From Rhopalosiphum padi (Eukaryota; Arthropoda; Insecta; Hemiptera; Aphididae): DNA of 64,000 nucleotides. The notes below the pieces were generated by a model. The model did not search any database. It was not told where the DNA came from and was given only the letters and a program-made list of their open reading frames with translations. A program made the translations under genes and the position numbers. Numbering within the stretch: the stretch's first letter is position 1; the number at the start of each line of letters is the position of its first letter. The stretch covers positions 73,639,745-73,703,744 of the forward strand of contig NC_083599.1 of assembly GCF_020882245.1 (NCBI RefSeq), given 5' to 3'. Below, piece after piece: positions 43,348 to 57,037 of this stretch.

Positions 43348-46300
43348 TTTTTGAACCATTAAACTAATCAATTTTTTATGTGACCCGACATTAGTATTAA
43401 TGTATTAAAGACATTGGATATTATAGATTGGGACAGATTGGTTTATCGAGTTTTAATTTATTTTGTTTGGGTTTGGAATGTCTTAAAAATGTTAAAATCA
43501 TTTATATATTATTAATTTATATCACTGTTTTTAGTATCATCAAAACTTGATATAGGGTTTTTCCATTCGTTCATAACGATATCCACAGCCTCTGTCTTCA
43601 TTTTATACAGTGTGATAGTTATATGTATAATATTCGTTAAATTAATTACCTTTCAAATTACATACATAATATTTCTCATGTACTATCAATCAAAATATGG
43701 TTAACTAATTATAATATATTTTACTAATATTTCTATTCGATAGATCTCTATAAATTCCATAGTTTTTAGTTTGAAAATATTTTTTAATAATTGGTAAGTG
43801 ATTTAATTTAGGTAAAAGTTTTTAAAGAATTTTTCAATAAAAATAAAAATATTTAGTTACTAACTAAACAATGTATTATAATAATAAAAATAATAATAAT
43901 AATACAAAAAAGTAACGATTATTGATTGAACTAAACGTTAATCGTGATATACGCTTACAATCGCAGTGTAAAAATTTGTTGGTTGGCTACCATATAAAAA
44001 ACAGGTAATTAGTAATTATACCCACCTATCATACAAACAAAATGTAATACTTATATTACTCCTTTTTAACGGTGCGTGACAATGTTTAGTATGATATTTA
44101 TTTATTTATTTGCAAAATTTACGACGCCGGGCATTATAAAAAATTATGTAGGTACAATAGATATATTGAGAAAAATGAGGGAAATACAGGTTATTGGGCA
44201 ATACTAGCCAGCGCATAATACCAGTCACGTAGATACTTATATTTTTCTAAAAATCTATCATGTTTTTAAGACGTATACCATCACTTGGTACCTATATACC
44301 TAATAATGGTACCGTAGTTACGGCAAATAAACAAAATATGATTTTTTTTCCAGCAAAAAAGCGTTATCATTTCTTATTAGTTATTACATTACACTTATCT
44401 AAGAAATATATCATTTCAACATAACCATATAAGGTTTGTTTTTTGTCACTTAAGTAACCGATATTCTCCAATAATTATCTTTTATATTAACTAACTAGGT
44501 GTTTAAAATATATTATATGTTTTCATATTAAATAAAAATACAATATAAAACTATTTGAGATATATTTTTCTAATAAAGCTCCATATCAATATTACATTTT
44601 GAAGATAAAAATAATTAATAACACATTTAAGTTGTTCATTGACGTCCAGTGCGATAAAGCGAATATACAGTTACTTATGGTATAAATGTAGCTTAAGATT
44701 AGATAATATAACAACTATTAATATAAATGCTTTTTATATACCTATAGTGAATTGCTTGAGATTTTCAGGCGCACATTTTACACTTTTATTGCGTTTTGTA
44801 CAACTTTTAGGGTATCGAAATCGCAACCTTGGATAGTAATACCTATAATATTTTATTATAGATCGATAGTCTTATTAATTCGGAGTATTCGCTAAAATAG
44901 ATGTGCTCAATTCAATTGCCAATATAACAGTCCTTATACGGTTTACAATAATACACCATTATAATTATTATACTGCTTGTGCGTTACTATATACTTATAA
45001 TATATTATAATATAGAATATACATTCAGCAGATTGCTTAAATAATAATGTAACATATTATTATATAGGTTTAGTTACCATAAGTCAAGCCAATTAATTGT
45101 ACGTAGTTCAGTAGTTGTGTTTATAAATTATACCCATCGTGGCTGTCAATGGAAATTAATTAATTCCTTTCGGGCAAGATCGAGTATTGAACAATTGGCA
45201 TTTACAAACGTGGTATTCGTGCATAGTATTTCGGTACTGTGAGAAATATTTTCAAGTCCACGCACGTGTGCACGAGTGATTATCACGTCCGAGACTTTTG
45301 AAAAGTTGCTTATCATCGTGGATTAGACCAACGTCTGAGTCATAGCGTAAACTATACGATCAAGCCGGCACTAAGACGACAGACTTTATACAGCCTATCC
45401 TCACATGAAGCCATTATAAACCATTAGGTTTAATTTATTCTTTTTCAGCGTTCCCAGAGAATAGTGCCTAACACGGAGAAGCGATACGTTTAAAACTAAA
45501 ATTAATAACATCGCGTGACCGCGTTATTGAATAATTATTATTTATTAATTAAAAATGCTATTGTTAATATTACTGACAAGTTGCATTCTAGGTGTTAAAC
45601 TATTCCAAAAAAGATTTTTTGTGTGTTGCGCACTGAATTTATTATAACATGTGAAACCTCGGGGGAAAAATGTCGGACGTGCGTATATAAAGCGTAAACA
45701 GAGGGTTTATCGCTTATGTGTAATGTCTTAGAATATTATGATTAGTAGGTTTTTTTTTGTGTATTTTTTTACGTACTCTAGTACAGGTAGTAATGTGGTA
45801 TACATTTAATAGAATTCGATTTTGATTTTTAAAACAATATACATGCAAAACAATATATTTTCTAGTATTTTAGTACTATTTTCATAATCGTTTTCCCCTC
45901 ACCCTTTAACGATTATGTATCGGACTAGGAATGTCAGCAAATACCCGATTCCATATGTTGACTCGCAGCCTATACAATTAGATGGAAAATATTATTATAA
46001 TGTAATATAATAAAACACGATCGATCAGCTTGTGATGTACCTAATTGTTTATATTTATAATTATTAATATTACGTTAAATATGTTTATTTCGTGTATGTA
46101 TAGGTTTAGGAAGTCGGTGTAGGTCGTAGGTGTATACTATAATTATACGCATGTGGTATACCTAAAAAATATAAGGGCGCGTCGCACGTAAAACCAGTAA
46201 GTACATTTTAAATTTTATATTATTTTCATCAAATTGAATATAACTCATATACTTGTACGGTTTTTCTAATTTTAATTTTGTATTATAATTCCATATATTT

Positions 46301-47874
46301 CGGTATGCCGAAATCGATTTTTTCACATGTTCGATAATTTTAATCATTGTTTGTATATACATTTAAAACCAGTGGATATCTTTTTTTTGATCGGTACATA
46401 CTATACATATGTTACTTATTATTATAGGTGCATTATATTATATATTGTAGGTATGTGCTCGCCTATTCACAGCCTGCACCACAGTCGCCCACCTGTAAGA
46501 GCGCGGTCGCGACAAACGTTTCGCACAACAATGAGAACTATAGATGATAATAGTGTTTATTATTATCGCATGGTCGCGATCGTTATTATTATAATAATAT
46601 AGCATTTTATTGTAGTATACGGTGGACGTTCGCGCGGCATACGAGAAATATGTATTCTTGCGGCCGATTGGGTCTACCGCACTCGGAGAGCCATATGGAT
46701 TGTATATGTCTTTGTGTACGAAACACTTCAATATAATATTGCCGGGGCACATAGCCGGCCATTGTGATACTTATAACAGATTATCAGCGGTATACTGGTA
46801 TGTGTACTGAAATGCAGCAAGTTATAATACAGTGTAGGTACATTATAATATGATATTTTGTACCAAGAATATCGCAAATAACGTGTGACAACGTTGATAG
46901 ACGGCGGTACAATGTAAGTAGATTCGTTCACTCGTGATTTATGTGCACAGCTAATCTAAATCTTGTAGGTATAATTTAGTAACTGCATTTTTTTCCATTT
47001 TGTTTCACCATTATCCCGTAATATACTTACGATACAAATACGAACAGTGATATATCAACTTGATAAATAGTAAATGCGGTGTACATAATATATGTATAGT
47101 ATAAAGTTACAACTGATATTTATATCCTAATAAAGAGGGCTCTAGCATGTGGCGTGTGCCTAATAATATGTCCGGGAAAACGGCATAATATGGTTTAAAC
47201 CTCGGTATCAAAGTACGTGCACATTTCTTTGGATAGAACATCCGTCATTATATTAAAGGTTTACATTCAGTGGCATAAGTACATTACATTTTGGGAGGGG
47301 ATTTAAATGACACGGACACATGTTTAAGACAAAACTTCACCCACCATAATTAGTACTATCATTACTAGCATTATACATGCTACAGTCGTTGACGATAATC
47401 GGGATAGGTCTATAGGAGAAGGGTTTAGCACCAACAATTCTTCCAAACTCTTCCAATTACAAATGAAAAAATATTCGTAGTATACCTATTTTTCTTCTTA
47501 GAAAAGTACTATGCACATAATATAGAAATATAGAATATTACTATGATAAAAATGATCCTCAGTATGAATTACGATTACCAATAACTATTAACTATTGTTA
47601 TATTGGTAGCTACCATTGTTTTAAAAATAAATAAATAGAATAAATGTTCGGATACGCTAATTGCAGTTTGGATAATCGAGGTTCTACTGTATTATGCTTA
47701 GAAAATGCTTATCTCAATATTTATTATTTTGCGAACGTTTCGAATTATTCGAATTAAAACAAAAAAAACAAAATGCATTTTGTCGAAACTGGTAAACCGA
47801 GTAAATGCCTACCTCTATTTTTCACTATTTCTAGTTAGCTTATCGCAATTATTGAGAAAATTAAGTATACCTAC

Positions 47875-48009
47875 CGAGGTTTTACAATTTTTTACATCAA
47901 TTTCTGCGACTGGAGCAAAATACCTGTTCACGATCCAAAACGTGATGACGGACACGAAAATAATAAAAACGCATCGTCGTAAAACCAATACATTCCTCGC
48001 TTTGCTCCA
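47875..48009 (-). CDS. Candidate exon of a type II membrane protein
   Basis: On the minus strand a 45-codon stretch lies between an acceptor-like GTGAAG and a consensus donor GTAGGT. It encodes a short basic segment (KARNVLVLRR), one hydrophobic span (CVFIIFVSVITFWIV), then a polar stem with one cysteine. This is the layout of Golgi type II enzymes such as glycosyl- or sulfotransferases. No in-frame ATG precedes it within the open frame, so an upstream start exon would be needed. No downstream exon was recognised; the call rests on composition and the splice sites only. Confidence 0.28.
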
Positions 48010-48379
48010 CTTCACATTCCAATATTCACAAAGTATTCATATACCTATAGGTATTTTCGTTTTAACTTTTAAATCTGATATTATTTTATTTTGTTTATTT
48101 ATTTTCTTTGTGGTTCTTGCACGAGATTTATCTCGACCCCGTCCCACCCATCACTATATAATATTATATTATGTACGACATCGCGCCGCATACCTATGTG
48201 ACCTATAACCGATACGTATCGGCTACCGGGCGTAGCCGGTGATGTGCCCCCACGATTACTGAAAAACGTGAACCACCCGTAAAAGTATGGCGTCTGCCGG
48301 ATTAGCACGATGTTCCCACGGTGAAGACGAAATTACCCAGCTACATTATCGGACGACATCTCAACAACTCAACAGAGAT

Positions 48380-48390
<11 letters not shown>

Positions 48391-48416
<26 letters not shown>
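48391..48416. repeat. (ATT)n microsatellite
   Basis: About nine ATT units. Confidence 0.95.
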
Positions 48417-48419
<3 letters not shown>

Positions 48420-48733
48420 ACAGGTACGACGCGCGTATATACCATCTATATATATATAATAATATAACCGTGTAGGTAATATTATTTCAGCTGATGATAT
48501 CTGCACTGGGCCGGGATCGTCGGTCGGCCGCATACCCACGGAGAGGGGCTCAGGTCTGTCCGCACCCACATCGTGATAATCTAAAAAAAAAAAAAAATGG
48601 AGAAAAAAAAGCATCGTACCTACACATAATAATATTATTATCGTTATCTCTCGTACGGGTCCGGTTCCGATCGAAAAGCGGTCGTCGCACCGATCATGTT
48701 TCGAGTCGTCAACGAAATTCAATAATAATATCA

Positions 48734-48734
48734 C

Positions 48735-48768
<34 letters not shown>
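48734..48768. repeat. (ATT)n microsatellite
   Basis: About eleven ATT units, inside the CpG-rich patch. Confidence 0.95.
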
Positions 48769-49173
48769 TTGTGTGCGCCGCCGTCGCTGGCATGGGCTGT
48801 GGTGCCCGTGCGGTAAAAAGCATAATACGCACGCGGCACACGCACGCACTGACGCGCGTCGCAAACGTCGCCGGACGGTCGGCGGCGGCTGCGATCGGAC
48901 TAAAGATAAACGCGCGCGCGGCGACCATCCCCCCGCGCGCTCCGCTTGCCCAGGCCCCGCGCACGGCCGCCAACACGGTCGCGTCCGTACAACTATTTCA
49001 GGTTCATCTCTCCGTCACACGCACACAGCCTCCGCCTCCGCCGCACCGCCCGCACTGCATGCACCGGTGTGGCGGCGGCGGCGGAGATGCACTCGTCTCC
49101 AGACCAAGCTTTATCGGTCGGTCGTCGCGCGTCCGATCTGCTGTTGCACCGTAAATGCGCGACGGCGTACTAT

Positions 49174-49193
49174 CAATAATAATAATAATAATA
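49174..49193. repeat. (AAT)n microsatellite
   Basis: About seven AAT units at the edge of the CpG-rich peak. Confidence 0.9.
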
Positions 49194-49621
49194 ACGATAA
49201 CGTCGTGTGTTTACGCGGTGCTGACGACTGACGACTGTAGTAGAGTAAAATGTAAAATGCGAAATGTTCCGAGTCGCAGTGGGCTCGGGATACATATTTA
49301 TATATAACAGGTGATGTATAAATGTCGATTTTTCGATTTCACGCGGACGCGCCTGACCTCGCGATGCGATCGCAACCGAACTATCGGCGTAGAAGTCTAC
49401 GCGGAGACTTCATTACCGTCACTATTATCATTCACACTCATTACGGCGTTCGCTCGCGTTTTCCCACATCCGTCATGATGTCATTAACGTTATGTTGCGG
49501 TTTCTTTTCCACTCGTACGGCGAAACCATCACGTTATATTATATTATGTGTTATACGTATACTGTGGATGGGCACGTTTTTAATAATTTAGTTTGTGTTT
49601 CGCTGCCGTTCGACCGATGAC

Positions 49622-49645
49622 AATAATAATAATAATAATAATAAT
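49622..49645. repeat. (AAT)n microsatellite
   Basis: About eight AAT units. Confidence 0.9.
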
Positions 49646-50017
49646 ATTATATTATTATAGTGTAAACCTGCAGTACACGGGCTACACGGGGTTTTTGAGT
49701 ACGCGCTGCGTTCATTTCATATTATTATTGTTGTCGGGTGGGTACGTGTCATCGTCGTGCGTGTACGAATTATCGCTGCGAACAATCGCCGCGGGACATA
49801 ACTCGAATGTCGAGCAAACAACAATAATCCGACGCACTACGGGTACCTGCGCGATTCGATACACCGCCGGCCGGAGAGACCTTTCTTTCGGATAAATATC
49901 TTACCATCGGGACGCGACAACAATAAAACGGACGGTAGGTATATGATATTTCGTATACGTATATTTTATATATATATATCGTGTATGATATTTATTTTAT
50001 AATAATATTATTGTGCA

Positions 50018-50620
50018 GTGCTCCGCAGCAGTGCGCCGCCGAGTGTTATAATAGCGCATAATGGTAGTCCCGAGTCCGGCGACGGCTACGGCGGCGGCGG
50101 TGCGGTGGTAGTGGTAGTAGTGCATTATACTCAGTTGTCGTACTATGGTAGTCATTACTGCGGTGGTGGTGGTAGTGGGGGTGGCGGCGGCGGCGACGAC
50201 GACGACGGTAGAATACGCGCGCGTTGTACCGGTGTGCGACCAGTGTCTGCGCGGACGGTAAGCAGTGTACAAGTGTTTGTTTGTGTCTTTGGCGAGTCGT
50301 TGAGCGTGTGCGTTGCCGGTGTGGTGGTGTCTTTTTCGGTTGTGCCCAACCGCGCCGCCGCAACGGTTGTGTTCTTGCAGGCCTCGCGCCGGACGGTCAA
50401 ACAGTACATTTTGTTTTCATCACGAGCGCATCGCCTTCCGTGTTCCCGTCATCGCGTCGCCGAATCGCCATTCTCTGCATCGGACGGATCGCCCGAGTGC
50501 AATGACCGCGTGAACGCGGCACACGCCGGACAGCAGAGACTCGAGCGCGCGCGCGAAAACCACACCGCGGAGGACCCGACGATATCCGCGACCGATAGCC
50601 GTTCGTCTGTTATCAGCACC
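50018..50620 (+). promoter_or_regulatory. GC-rich 5' region / leader of the signal-peptide gene
   Basis: CpG-rich leader directly before the ATG at 50621. The frame is open for 200 codons upstream but has no ATG, so it is read here as untranslated. A GTAAGC donor at 50258 and a TTCTTGCAG acceptor at 50372-50380 suggest a 123-base leader intron. A very short uORF, ATGACCGCGTGA, sits at 50502-50513. A G-rich tract at 50160-50192 could fold as a G-quadruplex in the RNA. Confidence 0.45.
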
Positions 50621-50720
50621 ATGTCGGCACCTGCGCGGTTCCGGCTGACGACGGCGCTGGCGGCGCTTCTGATGGCGCTGTCGGTGGTGCCACCGGCCAA
50701 GATCGTCTCCGCCACCACAG
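50621..50720 (+). CDS. First coding exon of a secreted or membrane protein (partial)
   Basis: ATG in a good context (CAGCACCATG) opens 33 codons and one extra base before the donor GTAACG. The peptide is a textbook signal sequence: MSAPARFRL as n-region, TTALAALLMALSVVPP as hydrophobic core, and a likely cleavage near KIVSA-TT. The product therefore enters the secretory pathway. The mature protein is encoded downstream, and I recognised no second exon in the remaining 13 kb, so the first intron is probably long, as in many receptor and adhesion genes. The family cannot be named from this exon. Confidence 0.7.
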
Positions 50721-51075
50721 GTAACGCGTCTCGCGGTTTTCACATTGTTATCGTAATAGTTAGATATAATACTCATATATATATATATATACATATACAT
50801 TATAATATTATACGCACGCGCGACAATGACTTATTACAACGATAATAACAATATCGTCCTCTTCCGTTTCGGACACGCGCCGGTCGCGCACACCACGACC
50901 CCGCGCGACTCGCGTCCGAAACGGGTTTCCGCGACATCCGCGTAGGTAATATAGGCGTATGCCTAGGTAATATTATGTGTGTTTATAATAATATATTGGA
51001 CGTGCGCGTTGATGACTCCGTGTGCTCGAGCTGTATGCTGGATATTGCACAGGCGCGGTTCCACCGGTGGGACGG

Positions 51076-51090
51076 GGGGGGGGGGGGGTA
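51076..51090. repeat. Poly(G) run
   Basis: About fifteen consecutive G within the presumed first intron. Confidence 0.9.
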
Positions 51091-51299
51091 CTATTTGATT
51101 TTGGAATAAATTTCCGTTTACCGATTTGGGCGGTGATATTTTGATTTGCCGCGATGTCCGTACCGGACGCTGGTACAACTCTATAGTAGTTATACACACA
51201 CACACACACGCCTTAAAGGACTTGAATTCGGAATACCACTCGCATTTCATAAACGTGTGATGCACTCGATGCGCCACGACTCACGAGTACGATTCGTAC

Positions 51300-54200
51300 A
51301 ATATTATCGTGTACGCATTCTAAGAGTACTCCTGTACTCCTCAGTCCTCACAGTGTTTTGTCCGCCGTTTTCATTTCGATAATATGGCAATTAGGAAAGG
51401 GCGTATACAATTAATAGTATGTGTGTACAAACAGTATTGTTTTCGATGAAAGTGAATTCGAATGTCTGGTCGTCTTATTTTGAAAAGCGTAATAGGCACG
51501 CCTTCATTAATTACCAATACTGCGCCGTCGTCTACCAACGAATATCCGTGGCTATATTGACCGTTAAAAATGTTTGGCTTTAGAGCCAAAATCGTTAAGG
51601 AATGAGAGAATGTGGAATTTCATATAGTGTTTATTATAATGATGTCCACTACTTATGTGTGGGGGGGAGGGTTAAGAAAGATTTCAGAGCCGTGCCTAGT
51701 TAATATCGGCATAGATATACGCGCATGTCATGTATTATTGTACTTATAGTATTATTCATGCTATACACCCTCCCGTAGTGGATTATTATTTTCTGTGGGA
51801 ACTTCATACATCAACGCTTCACCACACGAATCTACCCCGCACCCCCCCACCTCTAACCCGAGTTAATATTATAACGCTAACAAAACAACTTAAAGTAATT
51901 ATAATATTATTACTGTTAAATGCCGGAAAACCCCTTACACCTCCCGACAACTGGTTTGAAATTTACTAAATAAAAAAATAAACGCTCTAGGTCAAATTTG
52001 TCTTTGTTTTTGCTTTTTTTTTTTTTTGCGATAGACCGCGTTACGGCGCAAACGACAGCGTGCACACTTAAGTGCACATAGGTACGTCGTAATGTTGATG
52101 TCGTCGTAGTTTAAGCTACAATATGAACGCCGTTTAAGTATTATATAGGCATGCACGTACTATTATTTATTAGTGACCCGTGGTGAAGGTCCCTTCTGGC
52201 GAGTGCATTATGTTAATAATATATATATATATATAGGTATATTTAAGAATATACTGAACTTTAGTTTTTGTTAATAGTTGGTAATTGTTATAACTATATG
52301 ATACTGTTGACTGTGGTCGAAAGATACTCGACATCAGTGGCACTAAGAAAACGTATTTTTATTTGTGTTTAAATTGTTTAATTCTGTTTCATACTGTATT
52401 CACTATTTATAGGTATATCTACGTTATTATACACATACACCACCCACTGGTGTCAGGGAGACATTAAAAACATATTTAACGAAGAACGATTTTTTTTTTA
52501 TCCTGGTTTGATACTTACTTGTTTAACTAACGATTACTAATTAAATCAAATTGACTAAATAATGTTTAATTATATTTGCATTAAGTACAATTACTACAGG
52601 GCTTGTATAAAAGGCTTAGGTACCTATATACCTGTATAGTATAGAATTATATTTTTGTTTACAGCACTAGTAACTGTGAACATTGATAATTAATAGGTAT
52701 TATAATACATCACAAATCACAATATTATTCGTCATCGGATTATTATTTCAATTATTAAATTTAAACTTTATATATATATATATATATAAACAACAAAGAA
52801 ACTTAGTTATAAACAATATACCTTTAGTTCTTAAACATCGTATATATAAACCTATAATTATAAATGTATTTCTTCAACATAAATCACAAACAATTAATAT
52901 TTCTTGAATATATTATAGTCTATAGAATATCCACGTATTTATGAAGGTTTAAGGATATTATTATTACATTAAACAATTATTTTTCAGTACATACACTACA
53001 ACATATTAAAAGTTTATTTAATCGGTAGTCTTTTTAATATCTTTTTCAAATATAAATACACATTTTCTATGATTATTTTTAAATAATTTATTTTAGAATA
53101 ATGTTATATAAATATAACTATTGTATTTTCAAAGTACCGACCATTGTAATTGAATTACTTACATATTTTTATTATCTATTATTATCTGAATTTTAAAGGT
53201 ATCGCTTTATTACGATCGTTGGAGTGACATTTAATGTTTTCATAAAGTAGGAAATACTAAATAAGACTTGATGAATTTCAATAAAACAAGTTTTTCTATG
53301 TAATAATAATGGTATAATTTTTGATACAAAATAGTAGAAAATAATATTGAGTAGGACATGATAAGTATATACTTGTATACATTGTGAGTTTGAGTAAGCT
53401 GTCATACATTTAACCACTTAAAATATATATTTTAGTCTTTAGAGCTTGAATTATGGTCCTCGACGCTAGCGACATTGTAACGATAAAAATGATTCAAACG
53501 TTTCTAGTTAACTATATATTAAATAGGTTTATGTATGAAGTAAACGGTTTTGTTTCGTACCGGTTATTGTTACCTAGAGGACTGTTCGGTATGCGGTTGT
53601 TGGTTGAAAGGTGATTATGGTGGAAGAGAAACCATATGGTTTACGAAAAACTTTGTTTTCGTTTAAGTTTTACACATCTAAGTGGAAACGTAATTATTTC
53701 ATAGAATTGTTTATAAAAAAGTATTGCAATTTACCCTTTAATAGTAATTTAATTTTATATTTAATTATTTATGTGTGCGTATTGTATAGTGTATAATATG
53801 TATATTTTCTATACATGCACGAAACAGATAGAAAATATGTTTGCGTCAAACGTGTACTAATAATACATTTTATAAAAAAATGCTATAATATTATGTATCA
53901 TGAATAAGTTCAATTTCAAAATATCAAATCATTTCAGCTCACACATTTTCTCTCTCTTTATAATCTCGATATTATGAGATAATTGTTGCTCTAGAAAGTA
54001 GGTATAATATACCTTCTATATTAGTTCTTTTAACATATTTACCAATAATAAGAATTTATGATAATCCATAGATGGCCATTTTAGTTATTTACAATCTGCA
54101 GGTACCTACACGTAATTTATAGCTACAGTGCTTTTGCCTATGACTAAATTAATAAAAACATCGTTGATAGTTTTCTTACGGGTGTGGTGTTTATAATTTT

Positions 54201-54700
54201 ATAACTGAAAAAAGTTAAGTTTAATCAAGTATTCCATTTTTTTTATTAACTGTGCCTATAAATTAACAATTAATGTTATGTTGTACTTACCCAATTTAAT
54301 ACATGAAATAAAATATTTATTTTTTGTCTAATCACTAATAATTTTCGAGGTATATAGCAAAAATAAAAAAACAGTACCATTATGCATTTTTTTTTTAAAA
54401 ATTCGCTGTTCATCTTGTAGACATCTTTATAATAATGATATAAAACATGATATTAATTTTAACTATGAACCACGATAGTTTGTCAGCTATAGTTTAAAAT
54501 ATAAATATCCTCAATGAGTTGTGAAAAAAAATATGATTTTGCTATATAGATGTGCCTTATTGCTGTGTATATTGATAGTTATACTTTACCTACTACAAGG
54601 ATTATCCTGAGAATAAAAAAAAATAACCGTTTAATTATTTTTTGACGTAAAATTTTGAACTTTTTCATGTTCATTTCTAAGACCATTACCAAGCATACCT
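51300..54700. other. Presumed first intron, AT-rich part
   Basis: AT-rich after about 51.4 kb, with TA-dinucleotide runs (52220-52235, 52771-52789) and no supported exon. Confidence 0.5.
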
Positions 54701-54732
54701 ACCTGTGTTACCTCAAGTCTTGTATCCGAACT

Positions 54733-55094
54733 ACTAACGCATACCATACCAAAATATACGTTCAGCAATTCCAATTTTGTGTGTTTGGATTAACTAGCTA
54801 TTAGTGAAATGACCTTTTTTCAGACTTGAAAGTAAGAACATTAGGTGTTTGTATTTTCACGTCAGTTTTACTGTTCTTAAATTTTTAAACGAGTTATGAG
54901 TTTGTATAAAAAATATTAATATTTAAAAACGCTTATAAATCATTTAAAAATTGAAATATCGTAAAAAATCAACGAGAAAATACAGATAATGTTCATACTT
55001 TTAAGTTTGATAATAGGTCATTTCACTCTAATATTTAAGTTTAACACACAAAACTAAAACTGCTGAACGCATATTTGGTGTGGTATGCGTTAGT
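54733..55094. mobile_element. Long imperfect palindrome (foldback element)
   Basis: ACTAACGCATACCATACCAA at 54733 is inverted at the other end as TTGGTGTGGTATGCGTTAGT, finishing at 55094. The pairing continues inward through ACGTTCAGCA, TTTTGTGTGTT and GAAATGACCT for more than 120 bases per arm, leaving almost no spacer. A degraded related stretch follows at about 55363-55495 (CGTTCAGCTAAACCAATTT and an inverted ATGACGTTCCCTT). This is a foldback or MITE-type repeat without coding capacity. Confidence 0.8.
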
Positions 55095-55499
55095 AAGACG
55101 CGCGGAGACAACACATGCGGATATGACGTTCCCTTACCATCGTTCATTTCAAACTCACGTTTACCGTATACCTGATCCCTTATAAATAAGATAAGATATT
55201 TTTCTTTCTAGAATATTCATTGATAAATTCAGCGTTCCATATTTTCTTATTCTGTTTGCAGTTTTCTATTCTCATTATTACCTGTAACTTTGCTACTAGT
55301 TTACATTCATCTCTTATATGTATTTACTAAGAGGGTGTATGAATTATTTGTTTCATCTTTTAGTCCCACGTGCAATATACCAAATTTTCGTTCAGCTAAA
55401 CCAATTTCGAGTTGATAGCTTTAATGTTTAAGTGACTCGACTTCAAACTCAAACGTAAGAATAGTATCGGCAAGGCCGCAAGGGAACGTCATACACTCT

Positions 55500-56850
55500 T
55501 ATTGATATCTTAATAACTGTATAATGAGTTATATCTGTTAAAATTGATAAAATGCTCATAATTTACTTTAAAATACAAATATTTATAAATGTCTGTGAGA
55601 TGATTATTATAATATTATTCTTAAAGTTTAATAAAATATGTAAGTTGATGTTTTTTATTAAAGTTAACAACACAAGATTGGTTTTGCGCATATTTGTCTC
55701 GAGGATCGGAGAATGATATAAAATGGTTTTAATATGCTTTTTACATCCTTTTAATGGTTATTGTTGAAATCCTTTATGAATTACGTACCTGAAAATCTGT
55801 AATTGTTTCGCGCAGCTAGCTCCAATGAACATTAAAAAAAAAAACATTGATTTTCCAATATTTATTTGTTTTTCACTAGAATATCGTTTCTGTTATTATC
55901 GCTGATTTCGAATTTAGTTATTTGTTCTCCGAAAGTAATTTATATCTTTGTGAGATATCTAAGCTTAATTTATTTTAAATAATGTATCCTATACATTTTG
56001 AAGTGCATTGCTATTTACTAGAAATGGCCATTGCATTTGGTGTAATTAATAATTTTCGAATTACGTAGAAACTGTTTATTTGGTTATAGCCTTACAATTA
56101 TATCGATGATATAGTTATCAATGTTATCATATAATAATTATGCGTTTGATTAAGTATCGAGTTAGTGTCCACGCCCTACGGTCACGATTAAGAAAATCAG
56201 TGAAACAATAGCCAACACAGGATACATTGGTATTCTTATATGGTTAATTTAGAAATAATGTATTAGTGATTGTGTGAGTACAGGTACGATTTATCTGCAA
56301 AAAGTCTCGTGGTATCTGATATCATGACAATAATAATAATAATTAATAATACATTTTGTAATGTAATTGGCCGTCGAGTTTAGTGCCTATCCCGTAACAT
56401 GTGTGTGATATTAAAAATAATTCGTGTGTGATCGTGCGTGTAGGTGTAAGTATATAATAATAATATTATGTCGATTCCATAAAAATAACATTTTAAAATC
56501 TCAAACTTAGTAAAATGTCTCGATGCCCTTCGTCGGCGTTACAGTATCTACAAAAAAAGAATAATATAATACGCCTCCTATTATACATCGCGGTGACTAA
56601 AATAAAATATCATCTAAATACCAGTGAAATTCTCCGGTCCGAAGGTCGTAAACATCCAACGTTATATTATATAGTGAACACACTGCTGGAGTATATTATA
56701 TATAAGTACGTGACTTTTAGTGCGTAACATAATAAAATCAATTTGATCACTTCGGGGAAGAAAAGAAAGAAAATAAGATTTAGAACGGCTCATTCGTTTC
56801 GAGAACACCGCACGAAACCGTATATGTACAAGCACAATAGACGCGTATAT
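55500..56850. other. AT-rich stretch, no gene recognised
   Basis: No supported exon. A 70-codon ATG frame at 56515-56727 has no recognisable family and mixed composition, so it is not called. Confidence 0.5.
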
Positions 56851-57013
56851 ATGTTACAATATTTTATTATATATCGGACCTGCAGTGGAAGGTTCGGTTT
56901 TGACTTGTGAATATTGGGTGTATTTATTGTTATTATTTTTTTCCCTTACATTATATATTTTTTTCTTCATGTTATATTATTCCGCATGCCGCCGCCGTCG
57001 TCCGATGCTCATA

Positions 57014-57037
57014 CATTATTATTATTATTATTATTAT
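57014..57037. repeat. (ATT)n microsatellite
   Basis: About eight ATT units. Confidence 0.9.

Larger units (their letters stand above)
39690..46300. other. AT-rich, gene-poor stretch
   Basis: Non-coding by eye, with tetranucleotide TTTA runs near 42921-42947, short direct repeats near 40.05-40.22 kb and small hairpins. Short open frames on both strands show no domain. If a minus-strand gene starts at 47.9 kb its later exons should be here, but I recognised none. Confidence 0.55.
48380..49600. promoter_or_regulatory. CpG-rich patch, possible divergent promoter
   Basis: GC- and CpG-dense stretch (peak about 48.65-49.17 kb) broken by (ATT)n arrays. Long open frames exist on both strands but overlap, are arginine/alanine/proline-rich and reflect composition, not coding. 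It lies between the minus-strand exon candidate at 47.9 kb and the plus-strand first exon at 50.6 kb, so it may serve both. Confidence 0.45.

Noticed and set aside
47705..48208. 167-codon plus-strand frame
   Set aside because: Hydrophobic and mixed content without a family; the minus-strand reading with splice sites looks more protein-like.
48494..49231. A 245-codon open frame on the plus strand and overlapping frames on the other strand
   Set aside because: Rich in Arg, Ala, Pro and His, includes microsatellite translations, and conflicts with equally long frames in other phases; this reflects CpG-rich composition.
50018..50620. 200 codons in frame with the signal-peptide exon
   Set aside because: No ATG before 50621; contains glycine and valine runs from simple repeats and probable splice sites, so it is treated as leader.
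56515..56727. 70-codon ATG frame
   Set aside because: Complete, but without family, splice context or codon bias that would separate it from chance.
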